This document shows, one piece after another, positions 27,314 through 35,987 of a stretch of DNA of 64,000 nt. Position numbers and translations under genes: made by a program. Below the pieces are notes generated by a model. The model did no database searches. It worked only from the letters and a program-made list of their open reading frames with translations, and was not told the origin of the DNA. The DNA lies in NCBI GenBank assembly GCA_039030075.1, contig JBCCEW010000006.1, positions 62,001 to 126,000 of the forward strand, in the 5' to 3' direction. This DNA is from Myxococcota bacterium (lineage in GTDB: Bacteria > Myxococcota_A > UBA9160 > SMWR01). Position 1 is the stretch's first letter. Every line of letters starts with the position of its first letter.

Positions 27314-27904
27314 GTGGGTTTCGGCGAGTACACCCATGCGAGTGGGCGAGGCGGCTGCGGGCGAAGGGTCCGGGCGCGTCGGCCGGTGGCGTGGGCCACA
27401 GCGATCGCAGCCCTCGGCTTTCTCGGTGCCGATTCCTGCGCAGCCGAGCCTCGGGCCGGTGATCCACGGGTGCGAGGTTGGGTCGAGTGGGTGCGCGTCG
27501 AGCCAGGCTCCACGCGCGTGAAGGCGAAGCTCGACACGGGCGCGACCACGAGTTCGATCGACGCCCGCAACCAGGAGGTCTTCAAGCGCGACGGCAAGCG
27601 CTGGGTCCGGTTCACGATCGAGGACCGCGACGGTCGCGAGGTCGAACTCGAGCGCCGCGTGGAACGCTTCGTGAAGATCCGGCGACCCGACGACAAGTTC
27701 GACCGGCGCCCCGTCGTCAAGATGTCCCTCTGCCTGGGCCGCGAGCTGCGCAGCGTCGAGGTCTCTCTCGCCGACCGCGAGGGATTCGTCTACCCGGTGC
27801 TGCTCGGCCGCAACTTCCTGGCGGGCGTCGCCGTGGTCGACTCGGGGCAGACCCTCACCTCCGAGCCGGATTGTCCCGGCGCCGCCGAGACCGCGGCGCG
27901 GTAG
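27314..27904 (+). CDS. retropepsin-like 'ATP-dependent zinc protease' family protein
   Basis: The 196-residue product has an N-terminal hydrophobic export segment (VAWATAIAALGFLGADSCAA) and then the pepsin/retropepsin catalytic motif KLDTGATTSSIDAR (Asp-Thr-Gly-Ala). A PVVKMSLCLGRELRSVEVSL strand region and YPVLLGRNFLAG near the C-terminus complete the single-lobe aspartyl protease fold of PF05618. The GTG at 27314 is chosen; a GTG at codon 25 is possible. It heads an operon with a 7TM transglutaminase-like gene and a RimK-like ligase, the conserved trio in which the protease is thought to process the ligase product. Confidence 0.83.
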   Translation: MGFGEYTHASGRGGCGRRVRARRPVAWATAIAALGFLGADSCAAEPRAGDPRVRGWVEWVRVEPGSTRVKAKLDTGATTSSIDARNQEVFKRDGKRWVRFTIEDRDGREVELERRVERFVKIRRPDDKFDRRPVVKMSLCLGRELRSVEVSLADREGFVYPVLLGRNFLAGVAVVDSGQTLTSEPDCPGAAETAAR

Positions 27905-27913
27905 CAGGTTCTC

Positions 27914-29440
27914 GTGCGGAACCACCAACTCCTCGTTCTCAGCGCGATCATCGCGCTCGCCGGTCTCGGCCTCTTCTACTACAAGGCCGCGATCCTCGGC
28001 TTGCCGCTCGAACCGCGAGAACGTACGTCGGTGTGGACCGTCGAAGCGCGGGTGCAGTTCCAATCGCGCGACAAGGCCGCGCGGGTGGCACTGCGCATCC
28101 CCGAGTCCCCGCCCAACTTCGAGGTGATCGACGAGAGCTTCGTGAGCTCGGGCTTCGGCTTGACCAGCGAAGGCGTCGACGGCAAGCGCGCCGCACTCTG
28201 GGCGAAGCGGCGCGCCTCGGGAAAACAAACGCTCTACTACCGCGCCGTCGTCCACCCCGGCAGCGTGTCCGCGCCGCCGCCGCCGCCGAACTTCCCCCAG
28301 CCTCCCGAGGAACCCGACGAGGCCTTCGCCGCCGCCGCCGAGGCGCTGCGCGAAGAGGTGCGCCGGCAGTCGGCCGACATCCCCACCTTCGCCTCCATGC
28401 TGCTGGCGCGACTCGCCGATCCGACCCCGGACGAGTTCGCGCGCCCAGTGCTCGAGCGCGACATGGAGCGCGTCCCGCTGGCGATCCACCTGTTGGCGGG
28501 CGCCCGCATTCCGGCGCGCGAGATCCGCGGCTTGCAGCTGCGCGATCGCGCCCGCGAGATCCCGCTGGACTCCTGGCTGGCCGTCCACGACGAGACCGAC
28601 TGGGTGTTCTTCGATCCGACGACCGGCGTGATCGGGCTGCCCAGCGATTTCCTGGTCTGGTCGTGGGGCGACGGTCCCCTGCTCGACGTGGAAGGCGGAC
28701 GCCGCGCGCGCGTCGATTTCTCGGTGCTGCGCAACCGCCACGGATCGGTCGAGGTGGCACGCGCGCGCGCCGCCGTGCTCGGGAGCCCGCTCCCGTGGCT
28801 GTCGTTCCTGGAGCTCCCGATCGCCACCCAGGCCGTGTACCAGGTCCTCGTCCTGCTGCCGATCGGCAGTCTGCTCGTGGTGCTGCTGCGCAACGTCGTG
28901 GGGCTCGCGACCTTCGGCACGTTCATGCCGATCCTGATCGCTCTCGCGTTTCGCGAGACCCAGCTGTTGTGGGGGGTCGTGCTGTTCAGCGCAACGGTGG
29001 CGCTCGGTCTGCTCGCGCGACGCTTCCTCGAGCGGCTGAAGCTCCTGCTCGTCCCGCGGATGGCGGCGGTCCTCACGATCGTCGTGCTGATCCTCGGCCT
29101 CACCAGTCTGCTCGGCTACGGGGCTGGGATGGAGCGCGCGCTGTCGACCGCGCTCTTCCCGATCGTGATCCTGACGATGGTGATCGAGCGCATGAGCGTC
29201 GTCTGGGAAGAGGTCGGGGCGCGCGCCGCCCTCCAACAGGCGGTCGGCAGCCTGGTCGTCGCGGTGATCGCGTACGCCGTCTTCTCGAACCGGCTCGTGC
29301 AGCACCTGAGCTTCGTCTTCCCCGAGCTCCTGCTCGTGGCGCTGGCTCTGATGCTCCTCCTGGGCCGCTACAGCGGGTATCGCCTCTCCGAGCTCTACCG
29401 CTTCCGCGCGCTCGGCACGACGGCCGAGGAGTCGGCGTGA
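27914..29440 (+). CDS. inactive transglutaminase-like protein with 7 membrane helices
   Basis: The 508-residue product has an N-terminal signal anchor, a periplasmic domain (about 35-290) with a degenerate transglutaminase fold and a proline-rich linker (residues ~117-130), then seven membrane helices to the C-terminus (YQVLVLLPIGSLLVVLLRNV onward). This is the family annotated as inactive transglutaminase fused to 7TM. The start is GTG at 27914, nine bases after the upstream gene. It is the membrane component of the trio with a retropepsin and an ATP-grasp ligase. Confidence 0.85.
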   Translation: MRNHQLLVLSAIIALAGLGLFYYKAAILGLPLEPRERTSVWTVEARVQFQSRDKAARVALRIPESPPNFEVIDESFVSSGFGLTSEGVDGKRAALWAKRRASGKQTLYYRAVVHPGSVSAPPPPPNFPQPPEEPDEAFAAAAEALREEVRRQSADIPTFASMLLARLADPTPDEFARPVLERDMERVPLAIHLLAGARIPAREIRGLQLRDRAREIPLDSWLAVHDETDWVFFDPTTGVIGLPSDFLVWSWGDGPLLDVEGGRRARVDFSVLRNRHGSVEVARARAAVLGSPLPWLSFLELPIATQAVYQVLVLLPIGSLLVVLLRNVVGLATFGTFMPILIALAFRETQLLWGVVLFSATVALGLLARRFLERLKLLLVPRMAAVLTIVVLILGLTSLLGYGAGMERALSTALFPIVILTMVIERMSVVWEEVGARAALQQAVGSLVVAVIAYAVFSNRLVQHLSFVFPELLLVALALMLLLGRYSGYRLSELYRFRALGTTAEESA

Positions 29441-30381
29441 TCTTCCAGGGCCTTCAGGAGAGAGGCGTACTCGGCATCAATGCCCGAAACGCCGACCTGA
29501 TCAGTCGCTGGAACGAGCGGCGCTACTTCCCGCTCGTCGACGACAAGCTGCGCACGAAGCGGCTGGCGGAGAAGGCGGGCATCGCGGTGCCTCCCCTCTA
29601 CGGCGTGGTGCGCGCCTACCACGAGCTCAAGCATCTACGCGAGCGTCTCGCCGACTACGACGAGTTCGTCATCAAGCCCGCCCACGGCAGCGGCGGCAAC
29701 GGGATCCTCGTGATCAGCGATCGCTACGGCGATCGCCTGGTCAAGGCCAGCGGCGAGGTGATCAGCGCCGAGGACGTGGAGTACCACGTTTCGAATGCGC
29801 TCTCGGGGATGTACAGCCTCGGCGGGCAGCCGGACGCGGCGATGATCGAGTACCGCGTGGCCTTCGATCCGCTCTTCGAAGACGTCGCCTTCCGCGGCGT
29901 GCCCGACATCCGCACGCTCGTCTACCGCGGCGTTCCGGTGATGGCGATGGTCCGCATGCCCACCCGCGCCTCGGATGGGCGGGCGAACCTGCACCAGGGC
30001 GCCGTCGGAGCGGGGATCGACCTCGCGACCGGCACGACCCGCCGGGCCGTGTGTCGCGAGCGGATGATCGAGGCGCATCCGGATACGGGGAAGACCCTGG
30101 CAGGTCTGCGCATCCCGGGTTGGGGACAGCTTCTCGACCTGGCTGCGCGCTGTCACGATCTCACCTCGCTCGGCTACCTCGGCGTGGACGTCGTGCTCGA
30201 TGCGAAGTACGGGCCGATGATGCTCGAGCTGAACGCGCGGCCGGGGATCAGCATCCAGACCGCGAACGACGAGGGGCTGCGTCCCCGCCTCGAGCGCGTG
30301 GATGCCTGGCTGGCCGAGCGCAGCGACCCGCCGGTGACCGACCGGGTCGCCTTCGCGCGCGACCACTTCGGAAGCTTCTAG
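29437..30381 (+). CDS. RimK-like alpha-L-glutamate ligase (ATP-grasp)
   Basis: The 314-residue product has ATP-grasp features: the glycine-rich loop DEFVIKPAHGSGGNGILVIS, the metal-binding MMLELNARPGISIQ at the C-terminus and LGVDVVLDAK before it. It resembles RimK and other ligases that add glutamate-like residues to an acceptor carboxylate. The GTG start overlaps the upstream stop in GTGA, so it is translationally coupled to the 7TM gene. The acceptor is unknown; periplasmic partners suggest an exported peptide or cell-wall compound. Confidence 0.88.
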   Translation: MIFQGLQERGVLGINARNADLISRWNERRYFPLVDDKLRTKRLAEKAGIAVPPLYGVVRAYHELKHLRERLADYDEFVIKPAHGSGGNGILVISDRYGDRLVKASGEVISAEDVEYHVSNALSGMYSLGGQPDAAMIEYRVAFDPLFEDVAFRGVPDIRTLVYRGVPVMAMVRMPTRASDGRANLHQGAVGAGIDLATGTTRRAVCRERMIEAHPDTGKTLAGLRIPGWGQLLDLAARCHDLTSLGYLGVDVVLDAKYGPMMLELNARPGISIQTANDEGLRPRLERVDAWLAERSDPPVTDRVAFARDHFGSF

Positions 30382-30474
30382 GCGACCGTTGTATGCTGCC
30401 CGGCCCAGCGCCGTCCGGCACGCCGCCGGCTGGGTGCCCGCGCGCCAAAGCGCCCCCATCCAAGGAGATCTCGC

Positions 30475-31125
30475 ATGAAACTCTATGACGCTCTCGGTCC
30501 GAATCCGCGCCTCGTTCGCATGTTCGTGGCGGAGAAGGGTCTCTCGATCGATTCGGAAGCCGTCGACCTGATGGGCGGCGAGAACCGCGCGGAGGGCTAC
30601 CGCGAGAAGAACCCCTACGGCCAGCTGCCGGCCCTGGCTCTCGATGACGGCGGGGTGATCGCCGAGACCACGGTGATCTGCGAGTACCTGGAAGAGAAGC
30701 ACCCGGCACCGCCGCTGATCGGCAGCACGGCCGAGGAGCGCGCCGAGACGCGGATGTGGACGCGGCGCCTCACGCTGGGCATCACCGAGCCGATGTCCAA
30801 CGGGTTTCGCTACGGCGAAGGACTCTCGATGTTCCAGGACCGGATGCGCACGCTTCCCGATGCCGCCCCCGGCCTGAAAGCCATCGCCCAGGACGGGTTG
30901 GCGCTGCTGGACGGTCTGCTGCCCGGTCGCAGCTGGATCTGCGGTGACCGATTCAGCCTGGCGGACATTCAGCTCTATACGTTGATGGACTTCTTTGCCG
31001 GAGTGGGACAGCCCCGCGACACCGAACTCAAGAACGTCGATGCGTGGTTCGAGCGCGTGAACGCGCGCCCGAGCGCCGAAGCGAGCTTGCACCCGAAAGC
31101 AGGCGCCGTCGGGATGCGCGCCTGA
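30475..31125 (+). CDS. glutathione S-transferase family protein
   Basis: The 216-residue product has the thioredoxin-like N-terminal domain (MKLYDALGPNPRLVRMFVAE; NPYGQLPALALDDGGVIAET holds the cis-proline and glutathione-binding ET) and an all-helical C-terminal domain with ICGDRFSLADIQLYTLMDFF, the N-capping-box region. It should conjugate or reduce with glutathione or a similar thiol. AAGGAG precedes the ATG, and a TATGCT resembling a -10 lies at 30392-30397. Confidence 0.9.
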   Translation: MKLYDALGPNPRLVRMFVAEKGLSIDSEAVDLMGGENRAEGYREKNPYGQLPALALDDGGVIAETTVICEYLEEKHPAPPLIGSTAEERAETRMWTRRLTLGITEPMSNGFRYGEGLSMFQDRMRTLPDAAPGLKAIAQDGLALLDGLLPGRSWICGDRFSLADIQLYTLMDFFAGVGQPRDTELKNVDAWFERVNARPSAEASLHPKAGAVGMRA

Positions 31126-31285
31126 CTCCGAGTCCATTCTCGAAAGGAGCGTTCTCGTCTGCGAACGCGAGCGTTCTGAATCTCACCCGCGGCTTCTGCG
31201 TCGAAGCCGCCACGTCCCCACCCGCGTGCCCGGGAAGCCCTGGGCTAGTATGCAAGCGGGCGGAAACCCAGGAGAAAACACCGTG

Positions 31286-31951
31286 ATGCGACGAAACCGG
31301 ATTCGTGTGATCGCTGCATGTGTGGCCAGCGTCTTCTTCGCGGCCTGCACCACCGATGCCTTTACCGGCGAGCGCAAGGTGGCGCGCACCGCCATCGGCG
31401 CCCTGGTGGGCGCGGCCGCCGGCGCGGCCATCGGCGCACTGGCCGACAAGCGAAACCGGGCGCGCGGCGCACTCATCGGGGCTGGTGTCGGCACCCTCGC
31501 CGGCGGCGCCGTCGGCGCCTACATGGATCTGCAGGAGAAGAAGCTCCGCGAGCGTCTGCAGGGCAGTGGCGTCAGCGTCACCCGCGTTGGCGACGACCTC
31601 TACCTGAACATGCCGGGCAACCTGACCTTCGCGACCGACCGCGCGTCGATCAAGCCCGAGTTCTACGAAGTGCTGAACTCGGTCGCTCTCGTCCTCGACG
31701 AGTTCGACAAGACGATCATCGAGGTCACCGGCCACACCGACAGCACCGGCTCCGACAGCTACAACCAGGAGCTCTCCGAGCGGCGTGCGCAGGCGGTGGG
31801 TCAGTACCTGGTGGGTCAGCAGGTGATGCGCCAGCGCGTGATCACCGAGGGCTTCGGCGAGCAGTTCCCGGTCGCGGACAACAACACCGCCGGGGGCCGT
31901 ACCCTGAACCGCCGCGTCGAGCTCCGCCTGGTGCCGCTCACCCAGACCTAG
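31286..31951 (+). CDS. OmpA-family lipoprotein with glycine-zipper region
   Basis: The 221-residue product has a lipoprotein-type signal ending in FFAAC (Cys at about 21), a glycine-zipper hydrophobic stretch (AIGALVGAAAGAAIGALADK and a second repeat ALIGAGVGTLAGGAVGAYMD), and a C-terminal OmpA peptidoglycan-binding domain (IIEVTGHTDSTGSDSYNQEL, SERRAQAVGQYLV, LNRRVELRL). This is the YiaD-like layout, anchoring outer membrane to peptidoglycan. GTG at 31283 is an alternative start. The stop shares CTAG with the convergent DUF3604 gene. Confidence 0.9.
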   Translation: MRRNRIRVIAACVASVFFAACTTDAFTGERKVARTAIGALVGAAAGAAIGALADKRNRARGALIGAGVGTLAGGAVGAYMDLQEKKLRERLQGSGVSVTRVGDDLYLNMPGNLTFATDRASIKPEFYEVLNSVALVLDEFDKTIIEVTGHTDSTGSDSYNQELSERRAQAVGQYLVGQQVMRQRVITEGFGEQFPVADNNTAGGRTLNRRVELRLVPLTQT

Positions 31952-34173
31952 TCGGAGCGCTCGCTCTCGCTCTCGGCTTCGACGTCGTCGACGTCGAGGA
32001 AGAGCGGTGACGACCAGGCACGTTCACGCCCCGGGGCGAGACAATCCTCGTCCCGGGGCGTTCTCCATCCGCCGTAGCACGGGGTGACCCCGGTGGCGTT
32101 TCCCGCTGCGTCGAAGCGCGTGCGAAGACCGGCCCCGTTGATGGCCGGCGTCGGCGCCTGGAGCGCACGCGCGTAGTAGACGCGATCCTCGTCCCCGAAC
32201 GCCGGGTCTTCGAACCGGACCGTGCAACCCGCCGGGTCCCCCGGGCATTCGAAACGAAGCCACGGGTCTTCGATGCGTTCGGTGAGGGTCGCGGGGTCGG
32301 CGCTCGGGGTGATCCGCACGATCTCGATCGCCTCGATCGGGTGCCTGGCCTCGCCCGGGTGATGGCATTCCCCCAAACACAGCCGCGTGATCCGTGACTC
32401 GGAAAGCGCGGCCCGGGTCTCGTCCGGGCAGCCCGGGAGCTGAATCCGGCTGCCGATCGCGCGCACCTCGAACGCGGGCGTCGCGCGCTGCGCAACGACG
32501 CTGCCCATGGGCGCTCGGCCCTCGGGCCCGTTCAGCAGGTCGAACCACAGGAGCAGACGCGGACCGCTGGTGCCGTAGGCCTCGCGGCGTTCGAGGGCGT
32601 CCCAGACATTCGCCCGATCGCGTCCCTCCGCGTGGACCGCCACGAGTCCGCCGGGGTAGAGGAAACTCGAGGTCCGGCCGACGTCGAGCAGGCCCCGGAA
32701 GCCGAGGCGTGCGGGCGAGCTCTCCACCGCACCCCCGTCCGCGCGTGGCCGGCCGTGGACGAAGCGCGTGAGCCAACGCTCGGCCCGCTCCGAGGCGAAA
32801 CCGCGCACGTCCGTCATGCCCTTCCGACGCACCTGCTTGTAGCCACTGCCCGCGCGGGCGGTGTGGATGTCGCTCGAGCCGATCAGGCCGAAGCGAAAGC
32901 GCAGCTCGTTGCCGTCTACGTCGGTCGCGTGCGACGCGAGCGCGGCCTGTGCGCTCATGCCGGGCCGCGGCGTGAGCGCCGACTTCCAGGCGCCGCGGTC
33001 CTGATCGCAGTCGAGCCAGTCTGCCGGCTCGGTATCCGGGAGCACCCAGTGGGGACGCCGCCCGGCTTCACTCGCGCGCTGACGCGCTTCCGCGACGCGC
33101 GCGGCGCAGGCCTCGGAGGTGGGATCGTCGCAGCGCGCCCTCACGATCTCGCCTGCCTGCCAGCAACAGGGCAGGAACTCGGCGGTCGGTTCGGCACAGC
33201 CTCCGGCGCGCTGCACCGCCTCTGCCTTCGCCGCAGCAGGGGCGTAGCGCTCCGACGCACCGTGACCCGAGAACACCTCGAGCAGCCGCTGGCGCTTCGG
33301 GTCGTGGCTCGCCTGCGCGAGCTGGGTCGCGAAGGAGGCGCCCGGCGGCGCGTGGATGCCCCAGGCGGTTCCATGCGGGATCACCAGCGACGGCAGACCC
33401 CACTGATCGAGCTTCTCGAAGAGGATCGCCGCGGTCGGCGCGTTCTCGTGGCAGTCGTCGGGCAGCGTTCGCGTGTCGACGCCGGGTTCGCAGAAGGGCG
33501 TTCCTGCGAGCTGGCGGACCCAGTAGAGGAAGTCGGCGTAGTGAGGTGCGGTGACGCTCAAGAGCGCTTCCGCGCCGCGCGCGAGCGAGAGGCCCCTGGC
33601 GCGCGCCATCGTGTTGTCCGCCAGCGCGGAGATCGGTCGCGTCGGCAGGTCGTCTTCCCCGAGGCCGGGAAAGACCACGTTCTTGTGTCCCTCGTGATCC
33701 TCCGGCGCTGGGTTCGTCTGGGTCCACTCCCAACCCATGAACGGCACCAGGTCCGGGTTCGCCGGGTCGCCGGCACGTGCATCGCATGCGCGCAGACTCT
33801 CGATCGAAGCGCGCCAGCGTGCGGGCGTGAGCCCCTCGGCATGATCGTTCAGCGAGAAGAAGTCGAGTTCCGCGCAGTAGCGCGCAAAGTCGCAGGCGTC
33901 GGCGGGTGGGTGCGCCCCCTCGCCTCCGAAGATCGGCAGCCCGTAGAGGTAGGCATCGATCGAGAACGTCGTGTGGACGTGGAGATCCCCGAAGAGGATC
34001 GTCTTCTCGCTCGCGATGCCCGCCGCGCTCGCCGCTTCCGAGTCCGCGCGCGCATGGGGCGTGCGGGTGCGCGTCCCCCCCGCGATCTCGCCGACGTCGA
34101 GCTCGGACCCGCTGCACGCCATCAGCAGACCGAGCAGACCGAGCAGGGTGCGTGCGAGTGTCGGGTCGCTCAA
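31948..34173 (-). CDS. DUF3604 (PHP-like) lipoprotein
   Basis: The 741-residue product starts at a TTG that overlaps the stop of the upstream ExbD-like gene in TTGA, giving a lipoprotein signal (TLLGLLGLLMAC). The DUF3604 domain follows: ILFGDLHVHTTFSIDAYLY is the PHP-type metal-binding start, with DFFSLNDHAEGL, FMGWEWTQT, VIPHGTAWGIH and GLIGSSDIHTARAG as later metal/histidine blocks. The family is PHP-phosphoesterase-like, but its natural substrate is not established. An upstream extension of this frame overlaps the motor genes and is not real. It is the last gene of the putative motor operon. Confidence 0.83.
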   Translation of the reverse strand: MSDPTLARTLLGLLGLLMACSGSELDVGEIAGGTRTRTPHARADSEAASAAGIASEKTILFGDLHVHTTFSIDAYLYGLPIFGGEGAHPPADACDFARYCAELDFFSLNDHAEGLTPARWRASIESLRACDARAGDPANPDLVPFMGWEWTQTNPAPEDHEGHKNVVFPGLGEDDLPTRPISALADNTMARARGLSLARGAEALLSVTAPHYADFLYWVRQLAGTPFCEPGVDTRTLPDDCHENAPTAAILFEKLDQWGLPSLVIPHGTAWGIHAPPGASFATQLAQASHDPKRQRLLEVFSGHGASERYAPAAAKAEAVQRAGGCAEPTAEFLPCCWQAGEIVRARCDDPTSEACAARVAEARQRASEAGRRPHWVLPDTEPADWLDCDQDRGAWKSALTPRPGMSAQAALASHATDVDGNELRFRFGLIGSSDIHTARAGSGYKQVRRKGMTDVRGFASERAERWLTRFVHGRPRADGGAVESSPARLGFRGLLDVGRTSSFLYPGGLVAVHAEGRDRANVWDALERREAYGTSGPRLLLWFDLLNGPEGRAPMGSVVAQRATPAFEVRAIGSRIQLPGCPDETRAALSESRITRLCLGECHHPGEARHPIEAIEIVRITPSADPATLTERIEDPWLRFECPGDPAGCTVRFEDPAFGDEDRVYYARALQAPTPAINGAGLRTRFDAAGNATGVTPCYGGWRTPRDEDCLAPGRERAWSSPLFLDVDDVEAESESERSD

Positions 34174-35192
34174 TCGACGAACCGCGGAGACGAGCCCTGG
34201 CGACCGAGGTAGTGGAAGAGGTCCTCGTTCTTCTCGAAGGCCTGCCAGCCCGCCGCGAAACCGGCATCGTCGGACGCCCGCCTCGCCGCGGTGTATGCGC
34301 CGAAGCTGTCTTCCCAGACGAAGTACTCGAGGTACGCCCGTCGCGCGCTCGTGCGTCGCAGCTCGCGCTGGAAGTTCGACCCGGCCAGCGCCACGGTCTC
34401 GGCGGGTTCTCCCAGGCTCTCGCGGGCCCACTCGAGACGTGCCGCCAGCTCGCCCTCGCGCGGAAGTTGCCAGCGCAGACCGGCCGCGCCCACCGGGAAG
34501 CGCGAGAAATGGGAGCTCAGCCGAATGCGCTCGAGCATCGGCAGGAAGCCCGTCGCGATCTGGTGCCGCGGTCGGCCGAGGGCCTCTTCGACTCCGCGCC
34601 AGAGCTCGGTGACGAGGCGACGGTCGTCGATCACCTGGACGCGCCCGTAGCGACACAGCACCGCGAGCCGGCGTGCGCCGCTCGGTGCGGGTCGCGGGTC
34701 GGGCAGCCGGGCCGAGCGTCCGACCGGCGCGCTGGCCACGCTCGCCAGTCGCGCCGACCAGTGATCGGTTTCGCCTCGCGCGTCGGCGACGGCGCGTTCG
34801 AGATCGGCGGCCCGGGATTCGGCTGCTTGGAGGCGGCGCTCGAGGGCTTCGGGAGAGACGCCGGCGAGCGCGACTTCCGAGGCGAGGGTTTCGATCTCGT
34901 CGGCGAGTGCGCGCGCCTGGGCCTCTGCTGCGGAGTGACGCGCTTCTAGTCCCTCGGCCTGGAGAGGAGCCAGCTGAGCTTCGAGCCGCTGCGTCTCTGC
35001 GATCGCCGCATCGAAGGCTTCGGCGGAGATTCCCGCCGCCTCGGCGCCGAGTTGCGCGCGCAGTCGACCCATGGCGTCCCCCATGCTGAGCTGGGTGACG
35101 GCGAGCATGAAGATCAGGATGCCCGTGACGTTCGCCATCGTGTCGAGCAGCGAATCGAGGTTGGCCTCCACGCCTCTCCGCGACCGCGCCAT
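34170..35192 (-). CDS. ExbD/MotB-like single-span coiled-coil protein, Asp-containing
   Basis: The 340-residue product has one N-terminal membrane helix, ANLDSLLDTMANVTGILIFM, with Asp placed as in ExbD/MotB (DTM at the helix start). A long coiled coil follows (about 45-150), then a mixed C-terminal domain (about 155-340) with no OmpA motif, so it is not a classical MotB or ZorB. Its ATG overlaps the upstream gene's stop by one base (TGATG), and its own stop overlaps the DUF3604 start. I infer a stator-rod subunit of a proton-driven complex; the C-terminal domain family is unrecognised. Confidence 0.7.
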   Translation of the reverse strand: MARSRRGVEANLDSLLDTMANVTGILIFMLAVTQLSMGDAMGRLRAQLGAEAAGISAEAFDAAIAETQRLEAQLAPLQAEGLEARHSAAEAQARALADEIETLASEVALAGVSPEALERRLQAAESRAADLERAVADARGETDHWSARLASVASAPVGRSARLPDPRPAPSGARRLAVLCRYGRVQVIDDRRLVTELWRGVEEALGRPRHQIATGFLPMLERIRLSSHFSRFPVGAAGLRWQLPREGELAARLEWARESLGEPAETVALAGSNFQRELRRTSARRAYLEYFVWEDSFGAYTAARRASDDAGFAAGWQAFEKNEDLFHYLGRQGSSPRFVD

Positions 35193-35983
35193 CAGGAGCT
35201 GCCCTGGCTCTTTGGAATGCGCGAGAAGTCGAGTTCACCGACTTCCGGGATCGGCATGCGCCCGTGTCGCGCGCGGTGGAGTCCGGCCTGCTGTTCGACC
35301 GCCCGGCAGCTGGCGACACCGCTCGGTCGGTTCAACAGGATCGCAGACGCGCCCGGGGTGGCACGCACGCGACTCAGGAAGTGGCGCACGTCGAGGCTCG
35401 TGGCGATGCGATGGGCGGGCACCCGGCTCGGACGCCGATCCGGCTCTTCGTAGAGGATGATCTCGTCGCGTCGGCATTCGATGAAGTGGGGCGCGAGGTC
35501 GCGGCCGCTGCCCGAGGGTTCGAGCGCGATCGGCGATTGCGCTCGCGCGCGCCGCCGCACCTCCACCTGTCGCTCGAGCTCCGACTGGGAGGCGATCTGC
35601 TCCTCGAGTTCGGAGCGCAGCGCGGTTACCCGCGCCTCGGCGCGGGTCAGGCGCGCCTGGAGGGGCGCGACGCGGTCCGGCCGCGCACCCAGGGCCTCGC
35701 GTTCTGAACGCAGCGCGTTCCGTCGCGAGGTGGCCGTCGACTGCTCGGTCTCGAGACGGGTCACCTCGGCTGCCAGCGCCTCGAGGCGTTCGAGCTCGGC
35801 GCGGCTCTGCTGATTGGCGACCAGGCGTTCGGCGTGCGCGTCCTCGTCGACGGCCTCGTGGCCGATCTCACCAATGGCGGTCGCGGTGATGAGCAGCGTC
35901 AGCGTCCCGATGATGCAGGCGAGGACGGAGAGGAAGGGGAAGAGCGACAGCGCCGTGGCGCTGCGCCGACGCGGCCGCGGCAT
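35192..35983 (-). CDS. ExbD-like single-span coiled-coil protein lacking the membrane Asp
   Basis: The 263-residue product has an N-terminal basic patch and one membrane helix, LFPFLSVLACIIGTLTLLIT. The position of the ExbD/MotB Asp is Ser (PFLSVL against PLIDV). A coiled coil follows (about 50-145), then a small alpha/beta domain (FIECRRDEIILYEEP ... VRATPGASAILLNRP). It overlaps the Asp-containing paralogue gene by one base and starts five bases after the channel gene ends, so the three are almost certainly one operon. It may form a heterodimer with the Asp-bearing partner. Confidence 0.68.
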   Translation of the reverse strand: MPRPRRRSATALSLFPFLSVLACIIGTLTLLITATAIGEIGHEAVDEDAHAERLVANQQSRAELERLEALAAEVTRLETEQSTATSRRNALRSEREALGARPDRVAPLQARLTRAEARVTALRSELEEQIASQSELERQVEVRRRARAQSPIALEPSGSGRDLAPHFIECRRDEIILYEEPDRRPSRVPAHRIATSLDVRHFLSRVRATPGASAILLNRPSGVASCRAVEQQAGLHRARHGRMPIPEVGELDFSRIPKSQGSS

Positions 35984-35987
35984 GGGT

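Noticed and set aside
34174-35319. N-terminal extension of the DUF3604 protein by about 380 residues
   Set aside because: It is out of frame with two overlapping motor genes, Arg-rich, and would place the lipoprotein signal in mid-protein. The TTG at 34173 gives a proper signal.
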